Below are positions 9,375 to 18,445 of a stretch of DNA of 25,326 bases, one piece after another. Source of the stretch: Acanthamoeba castellanii str. Neff (Eukaryota > Discosea > Longamoebia > Acanthamoebidae); the NCBI RefSeq assembly GCF_000313135.1, contig NW_004457369.1, forward strand, positions 20,656-45,981, read 5' to 3'. The position numbers were made by a program, and so were the translations under genes. The notes under the pieces were generated by a model. It was not told the origin of the DNA, ran no database searches, and saw nothing but the letters and a program-made list of their open reading frames with translations. Each line of letters starts with the position of its first letter. Positions within the stretch are counted from its first letter, which is position 1.

Positions 9375-10683
9375 TCAAGGGGCATGACGCGTGCGTTTGT
9401 TCTTGGCGAGACTCTCCACGCGTTGTATGTAGGCTGCCGCATCGTTGGCCAATTCCCCGCCGCTGCTGCCGCCGCCGCCGGTGTCCTCCTGGCCCTGGCG
9501 TACCACCTGAGCCAGCAGCTCGGCCGCCCGGGCGAGGAACCCCGCCTGCTCCTCCTCCGTGTACACCCGCGCCTTCTCCTCCAGTCTGTCGTCCCCGTCG
9601 TGAGCCGTCAGTCGCTTCCGCACAGGTGCTCCACATCACCACCTGCGGCGAACAAGTGCGCGTGTACCTGTGGACCAGCATTCGCGCGTAGCGCATGACT
9701 ATTCGCGGGTCGGCCGACGTGCGCAGGTGCTCCTCGTACTGCGCGAGAGAAACGTAGAGAGTGAGGCTGAGGCTAGCGAGGCGATCAGACCGGATTGGGC
9801 GGGGGAAAGAGGCAAGAGGGGTACCTGGCGTCGGGCGAGGTCGAACATGTGTCGCTCCTGCACCTCATCGCTCATCTCCTCGTCCTCGTCTTCGTCCTCG
9901 TCTTCATCTTCATCGCCTTCTTCATCGTCGCTTGGGTACTCTTCCTTTTCTCCCACCTCGTTCGTGTCTCTGCAGAAAAATCAATAATAAATAAAATCAA
10001 TAATAAATAAAACATAAAAAATGAAGGGCACGCACGTGTGGAGGGTGCGGAAGGAGAGGGAAGGCGACGGCGGAGCCTGCCACACGCATGACGTGATCGA
10101 CGTGGCTCGCGCCACTGACGAATCGGTTCGCATAGCTCGTGCATACAGCTCACTTGCCTGCGCGGTCAGGAAACATGTAAGCAAAGCCGCGCAACACACG
10201 ACACGACACACAACACACACACACACAACATACACGACACACGACACGCACAACACAGAAGGCGTGAATGGACCTCGAGGTGGAGAGCGTTGATCTGGTC
10301 TATCGTGCGCTCCTCGTCGGGGCTGTGTGTGGGTTGGTCTGAGTAGTCACGGATCACGGGTCAGTCCGCTGCTACCCCCCCCCAATATTCGTGGGCGGGT
10401 AAGAACCGGGTAGCTGCCGACGCAGCGTGGTGGCCTGTTGGGCGCACAGGTTCGCCAGCGCGGTGAGGGCTTCCGCCAGCCGGCCGCTTCCGTCTGGTGA
10501 GTGCCCAGCTGCTCCCAGCACCACCCCTTGCTCTGCCCTCGTCACCGCCTCCTCCAGCTGAACATTCAATAAACCAAATTAATCTCCAATTTTCATCAGA
10601 TCTTCCATCTCTAGACGTCAGTGAATGGTGAGGACCTGTCGCCTCTGACGGTGAAAGTCCTCACCAAGCGTCGCGCCTTGCAT
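9375..10683 (-). CDS. Unknown helical, acidic, TPR-like protein, seven exons
   Basis: Model: 10683-10636, 10557-10407, 10338-10274, 10157-10120, 9969-9825, 9738-9668, 9585-9375. All phases agree, giving 242 residues. Exon 2, the start of exon 4, exon 5 onward and the stop are firm. The first exon and the end of exon 4 are less sure, because donors there are GTCC or GTCA rather than GTAC. The protein is helical: a Leu/Glu/Ala/Gln N-terminus (RLAEALTALANLCAQQATTL), an Ile/Asn/Leu helix, an Asp/Glu run of about 20 residues, then DLARRQYEEHLRTSADPRIV and MRYARMLVHRLEEKA. Those last segments have the Tyr-Ala and Ala-Asp-Pro spacing of tetratricopeptide-like helix pairs. The C-terminus is Gly-rich, then basic. 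I do not recognise the family; TPR relationship is inference. Confidence 0.6.
10195..10257. repeat. CACGACAC/ACACAC repeat in an intron
   Basis: Imperfect ACAC and ACGAC units lie inside the intron between exons 3 and 4 of the helical protein gene. Confidence 0.8.
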
Positions 10684-10919
10684 CAAAACTTGCGCCTTCC
10701 TTCTTCTTAAAAGATCAATAAATATTAAGATAAATATAAACATAAAATCAGAGAATGCATGTTATTCTGTTGCTAAATAAGGAAAAGGCCCAAAAAAGGA
10801 GTTTACATTACGTCTTTGTTGTCTTGGGAGAAAGAGAGAGGGGAGGACTATCTACAAGCAGGGGCTTCGTCGGGCAGTACTGCGCAGACTGAGCAAATGG
10901 AGCATATGGCTATGGCTGT

Positions 10920-12167
10920 CTAGGCGCTCGGGGTGTTGGGGGTCGTGGTGCAGGTGGCGTCCAGGCACGGGCGCACAGCGAGCGAGGCGATGCCGCAGTT
11001 GTTGCTCCTGTTGCGCGCCATCTTCACGTAGCCGGCCTCGCCCCACGCGGCGCCCCACGAGTTCTTGACCAGCCAGTAGTCGCCGTTGGTCGCGTCGGTG
11101 CCCCAGCCGACCACCGTCACGGCGTGATCGAGGTAGCTCGACGAGCAGGTCTGGTCGTAGTAGTAGCCGCCGCTGTAGTAGATGAACGAGCGCTTGGACG
11201 AGTCGATGGCCACCGTCACCGGACCCACCGCGGCGTTGGCCAGCAGGTCGGACTCGCTGCCGGCCTTGACCGACGCGTAGTTCTTGACGCCCACGACGGC
11301 CGGGCTGGCCGACGTGTAGCGGCACGCGGCCTGGACGCCCGTGTAGGGGTAGTTGGCCTCCGTCATGAGCTTGGCGTTGTTCCTGCGCATCCAGGTGTAG
11401 GTCAGGCCCACGTTGCCGCCATAGCAGCCCAGGTTGCCTCCAGATCCCGAGCAATCCACTGCATTCGTTCACATCAAAAGTTGATCAGCAACTCTCTCTC
11501 TCTCTGTGTGTGTGCGTCGTGTGTGTGTCGTGTGCGTGTGCGTGTGTCGTGTGCGTGTGCGTGTGTCGTGTGCGTGTGCGTGTGTCATGTCGTGTGTTGC
11601 TGTCGGGGTAGAGAAGAGATTGGTACCGAGCTGCTGCTTGGAGAGGGAGACGAGCGTGCTGTTGGCGATCTTGCGTGCGCCCTCGAGAGCGTAGGCCGAG
11701 GCAAAGGCCCAGCACGAGGCGCAGGAGCCCTGGTTCTCGATCCCGGTCACCGCTCCGACCGACCGCCAGTCCCAGCTCGCCGGGACCGTCGCGCCCACCG
11801 TCACGGGCTCCTCCTCCGCCGGGTCCTGCTCGTCGAGCCGCTTGCGCATCTGCTCCTCCTCGTCCTTGGGCAGCATGTGGCCCTTGTAGAGGCGGGAGAA
11901 CTCCTCGGGCGCGAGGTCGCCGTACTGGTTCATGGCGACGGTGAACGACTTGTCGCCGGCGCGGTTGAACTCCTCCACGAAGGCCATGTTCTCGCGCCAG
12001 ATGTTGTAGCGCTCGAGGAACTCGTCCGAGTCGTAGCTGCGGGCGTGCTGGCGCATCCACCCGTTGAACCGGCCCTGGAGCTCGCGCTCCTCGATGCTCA
12101 CGCCCTGGGCCAGCGAGGCCACGGCCAGCACCACGACGGCGAAGAAGAAGACGATGTTGATCCTCAT
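10920..12167 (-). CDS. Secreted papain-family (C1A) cysteine protease, cathepsin L-like
   Basis: Exon 1 is 12167-11627 and exon 2 is 11458-10920, phase 1, giving 359 residues. Residues 1-20 are a signal peptide with the hydrophobic core VFFFAVVVLAVASLA. Residues 30-90 are an I29 inhibitor prodomain with an ERFNIN-like helix (ERYNIWRENMAFVEEFN) and MNQYGDL. The mature enzyme should begin near VPASWDWR (about 128). The oxyanion Gln146 and catalytic Cys152 are in NQGSCASCWAFA, His292 is in LDHAVTVVGWG, and Asn313 is in KNSWG. Splicing restores the standard KQQLVDCS junction. The C-terminal tail adds two Cys (PCLDATC) and a short Thr/Pro stretch beyond the usual cathepsin end. It should act in lysosomes/food vacuoles or be secreted to digest protein. 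The 168-bp intron is filled with a CA-rich repeat. A TATA box lies upstream at 12346-12352. Confidence 0.95.
11500..11590. repeat. GTGTGTCGTGTGC repeats inside the protease intron
   Basis: Tandem GTGTCGTGTGCGTGTGC units (plus strand) occupy about half of the protease intron. On the coding strand they read as CA-rich. Confidence 0.9.
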
Positions 12168-12732
12168 CGTGTTGTTCTTTTTGAAGTTTGTGAGTTTTTT
12201 GTGTGTTTTCGTTGTCTTCGATCGATGGATCGAAGCCTGAACGAAGGGAAGAAGAAGAAGAAGTAGAAGAAGTAGCGAAAGTGTGGCTTCGCTTTGCTTT
12301 ACGTGGAGGATGAAGATGAAGAGCTTAGGGGCCTGGCCCGGTCCATTTTATACCCAGCGGGCTGGAGGCACGTCAGGTCGATGTCATGAGGAGATCCGGA
12401 CTCGGGCGAGGAGTTCCCCGGACACGGTCAGCCTCTGAGAGTTTCTCCTCGTGGGCGTTCGCTTTCGCCAGGGAGGGCCGGAGCGGCCGCCACTGGCCAG
12501 TTCACCTCCGTCACTCCTTACCGCGGTGCGTTCCGCGGACCGGCTATGTCCAGTGCGTGGTGATTGGCTTGGAGCTAAATGTAAGAAACCTCATTGGCTT
12601 CGGAGTCAACTGCTGTTTCGAACTGACACCACATCAACCCTTGCTGCAGAACCCACGAATTCTGTTGGAAACAGAGATAAAACAACATGAACCACAACTA
12701 AATCAAAAAAGTAAGGTTTGTTTTTGAAACAC
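12168..12732. other. Intergenic region; protease promoter and 3' flank of the zf-UBP gene
   Basis: This stretch has no supported gene. The left part should be the 5' leader and promoter of the protease, including its TATA box. Open frames starting near 12386 show no family resemblance and overlap one another. Confidence 0.5.
12346..12352 (-). promoter_or_regulatory. TATA box of the cysteine protease gene
   Basis: The minus strand reads GGGTATAAAATGG in an otherwise GC-rich stretch about 180 bp upstream of the protease start codon. A start of transcription about 30 bp downstream would give a leader of roughly 150 nt. This is the clearest TATA element in the window. Confidence 0.65.
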
Positions 12733-14119
12733 TTATCTCTCGCTGACATCGCAGTCAGCGGCGGCGGCAGCGGAGGGCTCCGTGAGGCCCAGCGTCTGAA
12801 GGTGGAGGTGCAGCTTGGCCTCGCCGACATACCGCGAGCAGGCGAAGCACCAGATACCGGGGTCGCCTGCGTCGTAAGCTGCGGCTTGCTGAAAGGGTCT
12901 TGGCCCGACTGTACAGACATGGGCCACCCGATCGGGTGAAGGAGAGCGTCAGACAGAGGAACCCACAAGTGCCAGTGACGCGGTTTGTACCTTTCCAAGC
13001 AAGCATGTGCGATTCCATCATCGAGTGGTCGAATGAATGCTCTGATGATGATCATCAGAGAAGCAATGTAAGCGCCAGCGATGATGACTATAACGAGAAA
13101 AATGAGAATTCGATCGTACCGTGAGAAGAAGTGCTGCAGCAGACCTTGCCGCAGGTCAAGCACAGCCACGTAGAGTTACACGCCTGACATCCGTCGGCCT
13201 GGCAATAGCACAGCCCTGTTCAGCGGAACACCACCACCACACAAGCATTTGCTTTAGTTCGGCCCACCCACATCACCCAAGCACCACAGTGACCGCGGGG
13301 CAAGCTGGACGCACGCTGGACGCAGGCAGGACACCAGCCGGGGTAGTTGGCACCCGGTCGGCCCTTGTCATGGTGGGAATTGTGGGTGTGGCTCTTCAGC
13401 TGGCCTCGTGTTGGGCGCTGGCACACAACGCACAGCCAGTGCTCGCTCAGGTACGCGCGCAGTTCCCGCGGCAGCAGATCCATATCAAATTGACCCGTCG
13501 TCGCCACGACCGAGAGGGAGGCCTCCTGCTTCTGCTGGGCCCAGTGATGATGACGACCCGATGATGGCGCATTATGATGTGCTGTCGGCGACGATTTTCT
13601 GGTGGTGCGCTGGCGGTGTTGGTGGAGGAGTATGGCCTGGGCGCAGATGTCGAGCAGGGACGCCACTTCGACGTGGGCCTTGGTGTTGTGGTGGCTGGGC
13701 GGAGGAACCGGTTTGCGAAACCGAGTGACGGTGGAGCCGTGGTCCTCTTCAGCTGATCGCCTCTGCAGCTCGAGGAGGTGGGAGCACGGGGTGAGGGGTC
13801 GTCGACGCACGTTGGTGGCGTTTAGAGCCGGGTCGGGCGTCCATAGCTGCACCACCCGCTGTGTGGGCATGGTTGTTGTGGCCATCGGTTTCGTTCTGTC
13901 GCGCTTCGCTTTCGCTTTCGCTCTTGTGCTCTTCGCTTTCGTTCTTGGGTAGGTAACGCTGGCAGGCTGTGTGCCGGCGAGACGTTGCCTCTTCGTGTGC
14001 CCAATTGGGCCAGGCTCTGTGGCGAAACCGAAAGAAAGTGCGCTATTCGTTCGTTCGGCTGCCGGAGTAGTCCGAGCAGGAAATTCGTACACTTCCCCGT
14101 CGTCCGCGCGGTGCTTCAT
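12733..14119 (-). CDS. Zinc-finger UBP protein with an LRR-tail-like N-terminal region
   Basis: The 3' exons are secure: 13215-13120, 13041-12991 and 12878-12733, with matching phases. They build a zf-UBP domain: CQAC, WLCLTCGKVCC, a His (SSHE), the HSFDHSMMESHMLAW helix and WCFACSRYV. These domains bind zinc and often the ubiquitin C-terminus. The Arg that normally follows the fourth Cys (CGR) is replaced here (CCS), so ubiquitin binding is doubtful. The last exon could begin six bases earlier (12884). The 5' exon is one open frame beginning at 14119 (alternative start 13886) and ending near 13420-13320 at a donor I cannot fix. It has SLLDICAQAIL and LLPRELRAYLSEHWLCVVC, which resemble the C-terminal module after leucine-rich repeats in LRRC58-type proteins, yet no LRRs are visible. 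The start lies 112 bp from the divergent oxidoreductase. Confidence 0.7.
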
Positions 14120-14231
14120 GTTTTGGGGTCCTGTGCGCTGTTGCGGGCGGTGGGCTCGGCGCACGTGCCGTACGTGAATTTTTTTTCTCTCCACTTTTCT
14201 TTTTCTTAAACGACGAAGCAAACCCCAAAAG
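14120..14231. promoter_or_regulatory. Short bidirectional promoter region
   Basis: Only 112 bp separate the putative start of the minus-strand zf-UBP gene from the start of the plus-strand oxidoreductase. The right half has an AT-rich T/C tract (about 14177-14205). If the 14119 start is right, both promoters must fit here. If the zf-UBP gene starts at 13886, the gap is about 345 bp. Confidence 0.4.
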
Positions 14232-15942
14232 ATGGCGCAAGAAGTGAGGTGGGGCGTGTTGGGTACTGCCCAAATCGCCAAAGTGTTCGTCCAGACGGTC
14301 AAGAAGGCCGAGGGGTCGTCCATCGTTGCCGTCGCCAGCCGCTCCCTCGAACGCGCCCAGGGTAGGCTGATCTTTCCATCTTGTAGCTCCGGAGACTCAC
14401 CCGATCGACTCACTTTGATTTGGTGGTGCCGCGCGACAGAATGGGGCAAGGAGCAGGGGATCGCCAAGGCCTACGGCAGCTACGAGGAGCTGTTGCGTGA
14501 CCCCGACGTTGACGCCGTCTACATCCCCACGCCGACCCACCTCCACGAGTCCCTCACCATCGCCGCCGCCCAGCACAAGAAGCACGTGCTGTACGTCGAG
14601 GCCCCACACCACTCTCGCCGTCACCCGCCCGCAATTGCGGGCTGCGGAGGTATTAAATGGTTGCAAGAATTGCTCACTGCACACTAACAACAACCGTTGG
14701 CGGTGTGCTCAACACATCAGGTGCGAAAAGCCGCTGGGTTGCGATGTGGCGCAAGTCAAGAGGATGATCGCCGCCTGCAAGGTACGAGCCACCGACACAC
14801 CTGGTGCAGCGAACTGTGCGGCAAGTCACGATTAACCCCGGGCATGATTGGCTGTGGTTGGGTGGTGTTCCTGTAATGCTCGCAGGAGAACAACGTTCAG
14901 CTGATGGACGGCGTGATGTGGACCCACCACCGCCGCACGGAGGCCATGAAGTACGCACACACTCGCGCACTTGATGGTGTTGTGTGTTGTGATATCTGAA
15001 CATTCGCGCAACCAACATGGAATGTGGTTGTGGTGGTTGTTGTGTGCATTCTTCCAGGGAGCACATTGCCAAGCTGGGCAAGATCAACCGAGTGATCACG
15101 TGCCTCTCCATCGACAACGTGCCTACCGACAACATCCGCATGAATGTGGTATGTCACTCGACGACTGTCGAACTCGGTCTCACGAGCTACGTCACACGCT
15201 CACTGGCGTGTGTGGCTTTCGGCAGGAGCTTGAGCCTCTGGGTGCGCTGGGCGATCTCGGGTGGTACAATGTGCGCGCGCTGCAGATGGTCTACGGCGAG
15301 ACCACCCTCCCCGAACGGGTCTGGGCCTCGACCAAGCTCAACGACGTACGTTCGCTCGAGCCACGTCTCTTTCTATCTCATCTGCACAGTGAATTGAATT
15401 GCGTTGAATTCGACGCACAGAGCGGCGTGATCGTGGACTTCACCGCGGTCCTGTTCTACCCGGGTGGCAGCACCGCTTCGTTCGACTGCTCCTTCAACCA
15501 TTGCGGCTGGCGGCAGTGGCTCGAGGTCAACGGCACCGAGGGCTCGCTCCGCTGCGAGGACCTGGTCTCGCCGTGGCACTCCTCCCCCGACAACAAGAAC
15601 TACGACGAGCGATCCCGCTTCAGCGTCACCTCCGCCAAGCGGCCGTGGGAGAAGTCCGACGTCGAAGTCGAGCCCTGTCTCGCGGTGCGTCCCGTCCACC
15701 ACCACCCACCAACCACCGCCATTATCACCAGCCACCACCTACTCACCACTGCGATGTGTGGTCCACATCAGGAGGTGGAGCTGGTGAATGCGTTCAACGC
15801 GATCGTGCGCTCGGGCGAGCTGCAGCAGCGATGGGTCGACATCACCCTCCACAACCAGATCATCGTCGACGCCCTGCGCACCGCAGCCCAGACCGAGGAG
15901 GTGGTCCACCTGCCGCAGTTCCTCCAGCAGCACGGCCTCTGA
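14232..15942 (+). CDS. Gfo/Idh/MocA-family NAD(P)-dependent oxidoreductase, eight exons
   Basis: Exons are 14232-14361, 14440-14590, 14721-14781, 14886-14950, 15058-15148, 15226-15345, 15421-15684 and 15772-15942. All phases agree, giving 350 residues. The Rossmann fold begins at once with WGVLGTAQIA (Gly8 and Gly11), then AVASRS, the YGSYEELL helix and VYIPTPTHLH. The hallmark CEKPLG (Lys97, the usual catalytic Lys) appears only after splicing exon 2 to exon 3. The second domain has VMWTHHRR, GALGDLGWYN (Asp176) and a beta-sheet from about residue 205. Length and order fit the dihydrodiol dehydrogenase/glucose-fructose oxidoreductase type of eukaryotic and bacterial enzymes, which oxidise or reduce a sugar or diol with NAD(P). 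The exact substrate is not readable, and no targeting signal is seen. The 3' end lies about 160 bp before the next plus-strand gene. Confidence 0.93.
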
Positions 15943-16103
15943 TCGCTCTCCCCCTTCCCTCTACGGGAAATAACCCTGCGTTCCTCGAATTCCATTCTTT
16001 GTGCCTTTAACCAAGACCTCTCAAGACGAAGGCCGCACTACTCAAGGTGCCAATCCCCCCCCCTCCTACTTCCGAGAACAGAACTAATGGTGATCTGTTG
16101 CAG

Positions 16104-18372
16104 GGCTGGGCAGGGACCAGTTTGCTCAGGCCTCGTCGGCAGAGGTCGAAGACACTGATGATGGTGGGGTGGTGAGGTTGTGGCCGCTGTTGGTGGCGGT
16201 CAAGTGCCGCAACGACTCCGCAGTGCGGCTGCTTGTAGACGACTACGGCGCACGATCGCGTCTCGACGCCCACGGGCGCACGGAACTGCACGCGCTGGCT
16301 GAGTCGCAGAGAGGCCCCTTCGAGCCGCGGCCGCGCACCATGGCCTCTCCGCCGGGCCGCCACAGCGCCGTCGTCGGCTGGTTGAGTGACTCCGTGCGGT
16401 CTTGGCTTCGGCTCGAGCCGTCGCCGCTCTCTCCTGACCTGCGCACTTGGCAGCTGCTGATCAGCGCCGGCGCCAAGCCCTTCGCGGGCGACAAGTACGG
16501 GGCGACCCCGTTCCACATCGCGTGCTCACGAGGCAACTGGCCCGCGGTGGAGTACCTGTTGGCCGCCCAGGCCCAAGCCCGCCGCAGCGGTCGGGGCAGG
16601 TCCGACCCCATTGCCGCGCTGCCGCTGCCGCTACTAAGGGACGAGCAAGGGGAGACGGGCCTGCACTGGGCCGCGCGTTCCGGGCGATCGGACGTCGTGG
16701 CGCTCCTCCTGGAGCAGCCCGGTGTGGACACCAAACTCGAGGGCGACCAGGGCACTGCCGCCGAGGTGCACTGAGCCGCTCAAGTTGAGCCTTGAGCTGC
16801 AAGCGTACCAACCCTCTCTCTTCGTGCAGGTTGCTCGGCGGAATGATCACGAGCACATAGGGGACATGATCGCTCGGGCCACGTTTGCGGAGAGCCCGCT
16901 GATGGAGGTGCCCTTGGACGTGGTGGTGCACATCCTCTCGTTCCTGGAGCCGTTCGATCTGTGCGCCGTTGCGCAGGTTTGCACAGTACGTTCGTTGTTG
17001 GCTGCCCTCTGCCCTCTCAATCTCTTAAACTGATGATTGTGGTACGCATGGAGCAGAAGCTGAACGAGATCAGCTGCGCGGACACGTTGTGGCGCCATTT
17101 CTGCAGCTCGCCCGAGACCGCAGCGCTTGACACGAAAAACGAAGAGGAAGAGGAAGCAACGGTCAGGTGGAAGACGGCGTACATGGCGTGGCTTCGGCCT
17201 CGGCTCAAGCTCCACGCCCAGAGCCGAGGTACCACATAGGCCTGGACTCTTGTGACGCACGCATGTCTCGCCTGACCCCCTTTGCGCAGTTCAACATCTC
17301 CGGGCACAAGCGAGCAAGGGCACTCAGCCGGAGGTGGTGAAAGTCATCCTCATAGGGGAAGCAGGTTCGGGCACGCAGCATGAAACGCGCACACGCACAC
17401 GCACACGCACACGCACACGCACACGCACACGCACACGCACACGCACACGCACACGTGTACCACATCGATCCGAGGATTTGAACCTGTGTCGGTGGGACCT
17501 GTGCAGGAGTGGGCAAGACATGCCTGATCCAGCGCTACACTGCTGGCCAGGCCATTGACGGTTACGTGCCGACCATCGGGATTGACGTTGCCCGCAAGAT
17601 GCTCACAATCCACGGCAACACCGTGAAGCTCTGGCTCTGGGTACCTCCCTCATCACCTAAGCACCTCCAATCCCACAGTGGTCGGTTGACCTTTGTGTTT
17701 CCGCTGCTGCGCCGTAGGAAGTTGGAGGCCGGGAGTGTTTCTGGAAGCTCGCCGATTCGTACTATCGAACGATGCAGGGGGTGATGTTCGTGTACGACGC
17801 GGCCAACGCGGAGACGCTCAAAGGCGCCCAGGCCATGTACGCCCGGCTGATTGCCAAACACGTCTGCTGCCCTCCTGCCCTGGTTGCCCCCATCCTTGGT
17901 ACCACTTCCTTTTTGATCGTACTCGTCGTTGTCATCACAACGTTGCATCATTCATTATTGTCCAACCGGACAGTTGGAGTGCGCCACCATCATGGTGCGG
18001 GCCAGCCACCAGCCAGTGCTGTCTCGGAAGCCCAGGCCCGAGCGGCAGCGCGAGAGATTGGAGCCCTGGCCTGGATGGAAGTTGATGGTCACGATGCCCT
18101 ACAAGGTACCATCGTCGTCATCGTTGTCTCTGTGTGATTGAGGCCTTATGCCTTTTGATTACGCCACACCCACGCGCCCAGTCGATCAAGCGTTCACCCG
18201 CCTGGCCGAGGCGGCCTGGTCAACTCAAAACCCGGGCTTTTCGTCGTGCTGGCTGGACCAGACCCAATGGCGCATTCCAAGCAAGGCCCTGTGCGACACT
18301 CCCTTCGCCCGCACCGCGCTGGCCCAGAGCCCCGCGCGGTCACCCACCACCCCACCGCCGCCCGTCGCGTAA
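16104..18372 (+). CDS. Ankyrin repeat / F-box / degenerate Ras-like GTPase fusion (5' end incomplete)
   Basis: Exons are 16104-16765, 16830-16985, 17057-17228, 17290-17364, 17507-17640, 17718-17898, 17974-18105 and 18182-18372. Every phase fits, giving 566 visible residues. Ankyrin repeats are at about 26-67, 118-154, 179-204 and 213-234 (YGATPFHIACSRGNW and GETGLHWAARSGRSDVVALL). The F-box is at about 244-285 (VPLDVVVHILSFLEPFDL, then LWRHF). A Ras/Rab-like domain runs from about 343 to 520: P-loop GEAGVGKT (352-359), the switch Thr in VPTIGID, then LWEVGGRECF in place of WDTAGQERF, and VMFVYD. The NKxD position reads VGVRHHH and the SAK position reads MEVDGHD, so guanine specificity is probably lost. 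No C-terminal prenylation Cys is present (ends PPPPVA). It could be an SCF adaptor with a pseudo-GTPase module. No in-frame ATG precedes the first ankyrin repeat; the first exon was not found. Confidence 0.85.
17386..17455. repeat. ACGCAC hexanucleotide microsatellite inside an intron
   Basis: About ten near-perfect CGCACA units lie in the intron that splits the P-loop of the GTPase-like domain, between the donor at 17365 and the acceptor ending at 17506. Confidence 0.95.
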
Positions 18373-18445
18373 AGATAAATGATAATAATTATTACATTTT
18401 TATATAAATATGTATATTAAATAAGGCAAACAAAAAGGGGGGCTA
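18373..18445. terminator. Shared AT-rich 3' ends of convergent genes
   Basis: Only 73 bp separate the stop codons of the ankyrin/F-box gene (+) and the mannosidase gene (-). The gap is AT-rich, with ATAAAT-like elements near 18374 and 18405-18410, so the two transcripts probably overlap at their 3' ends. Confidence 0.45.

Noticed and set aside
9990..10020. AATAAA-like sequences near 9990-10016 as a polyadenylation site
   Set aside because: They lie inside an intron, next to its CTGCAG acceptor, of the helical protein gene and reflect AT-rich intron sequence.
11124..12266. 380-codon plus-strand frame opposite the protease
   Set aside because: It is antisense to both protease exons and runs through the intron repeat, giving Cys-Val-Arg repeats; it has no recognisable domain.
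13220..14467. A single 415-codon minus-strand frame reaching across the start of the oxidoreductase
   Set aside because: The part beyond 14119 is antisense to oxidoreductase exon 1 and lacks coding character; only the portion from 14119 (or 13886) is kept.
17455..17500. GGTTCAAATCC-like string on the minus strand resembling a tRNA T-arm
   Set aside because: The flanking bases do not pair into a T-stem, no acceptor, D or anticodon arm can be formed, and it sits within an intron of the fusion gene.
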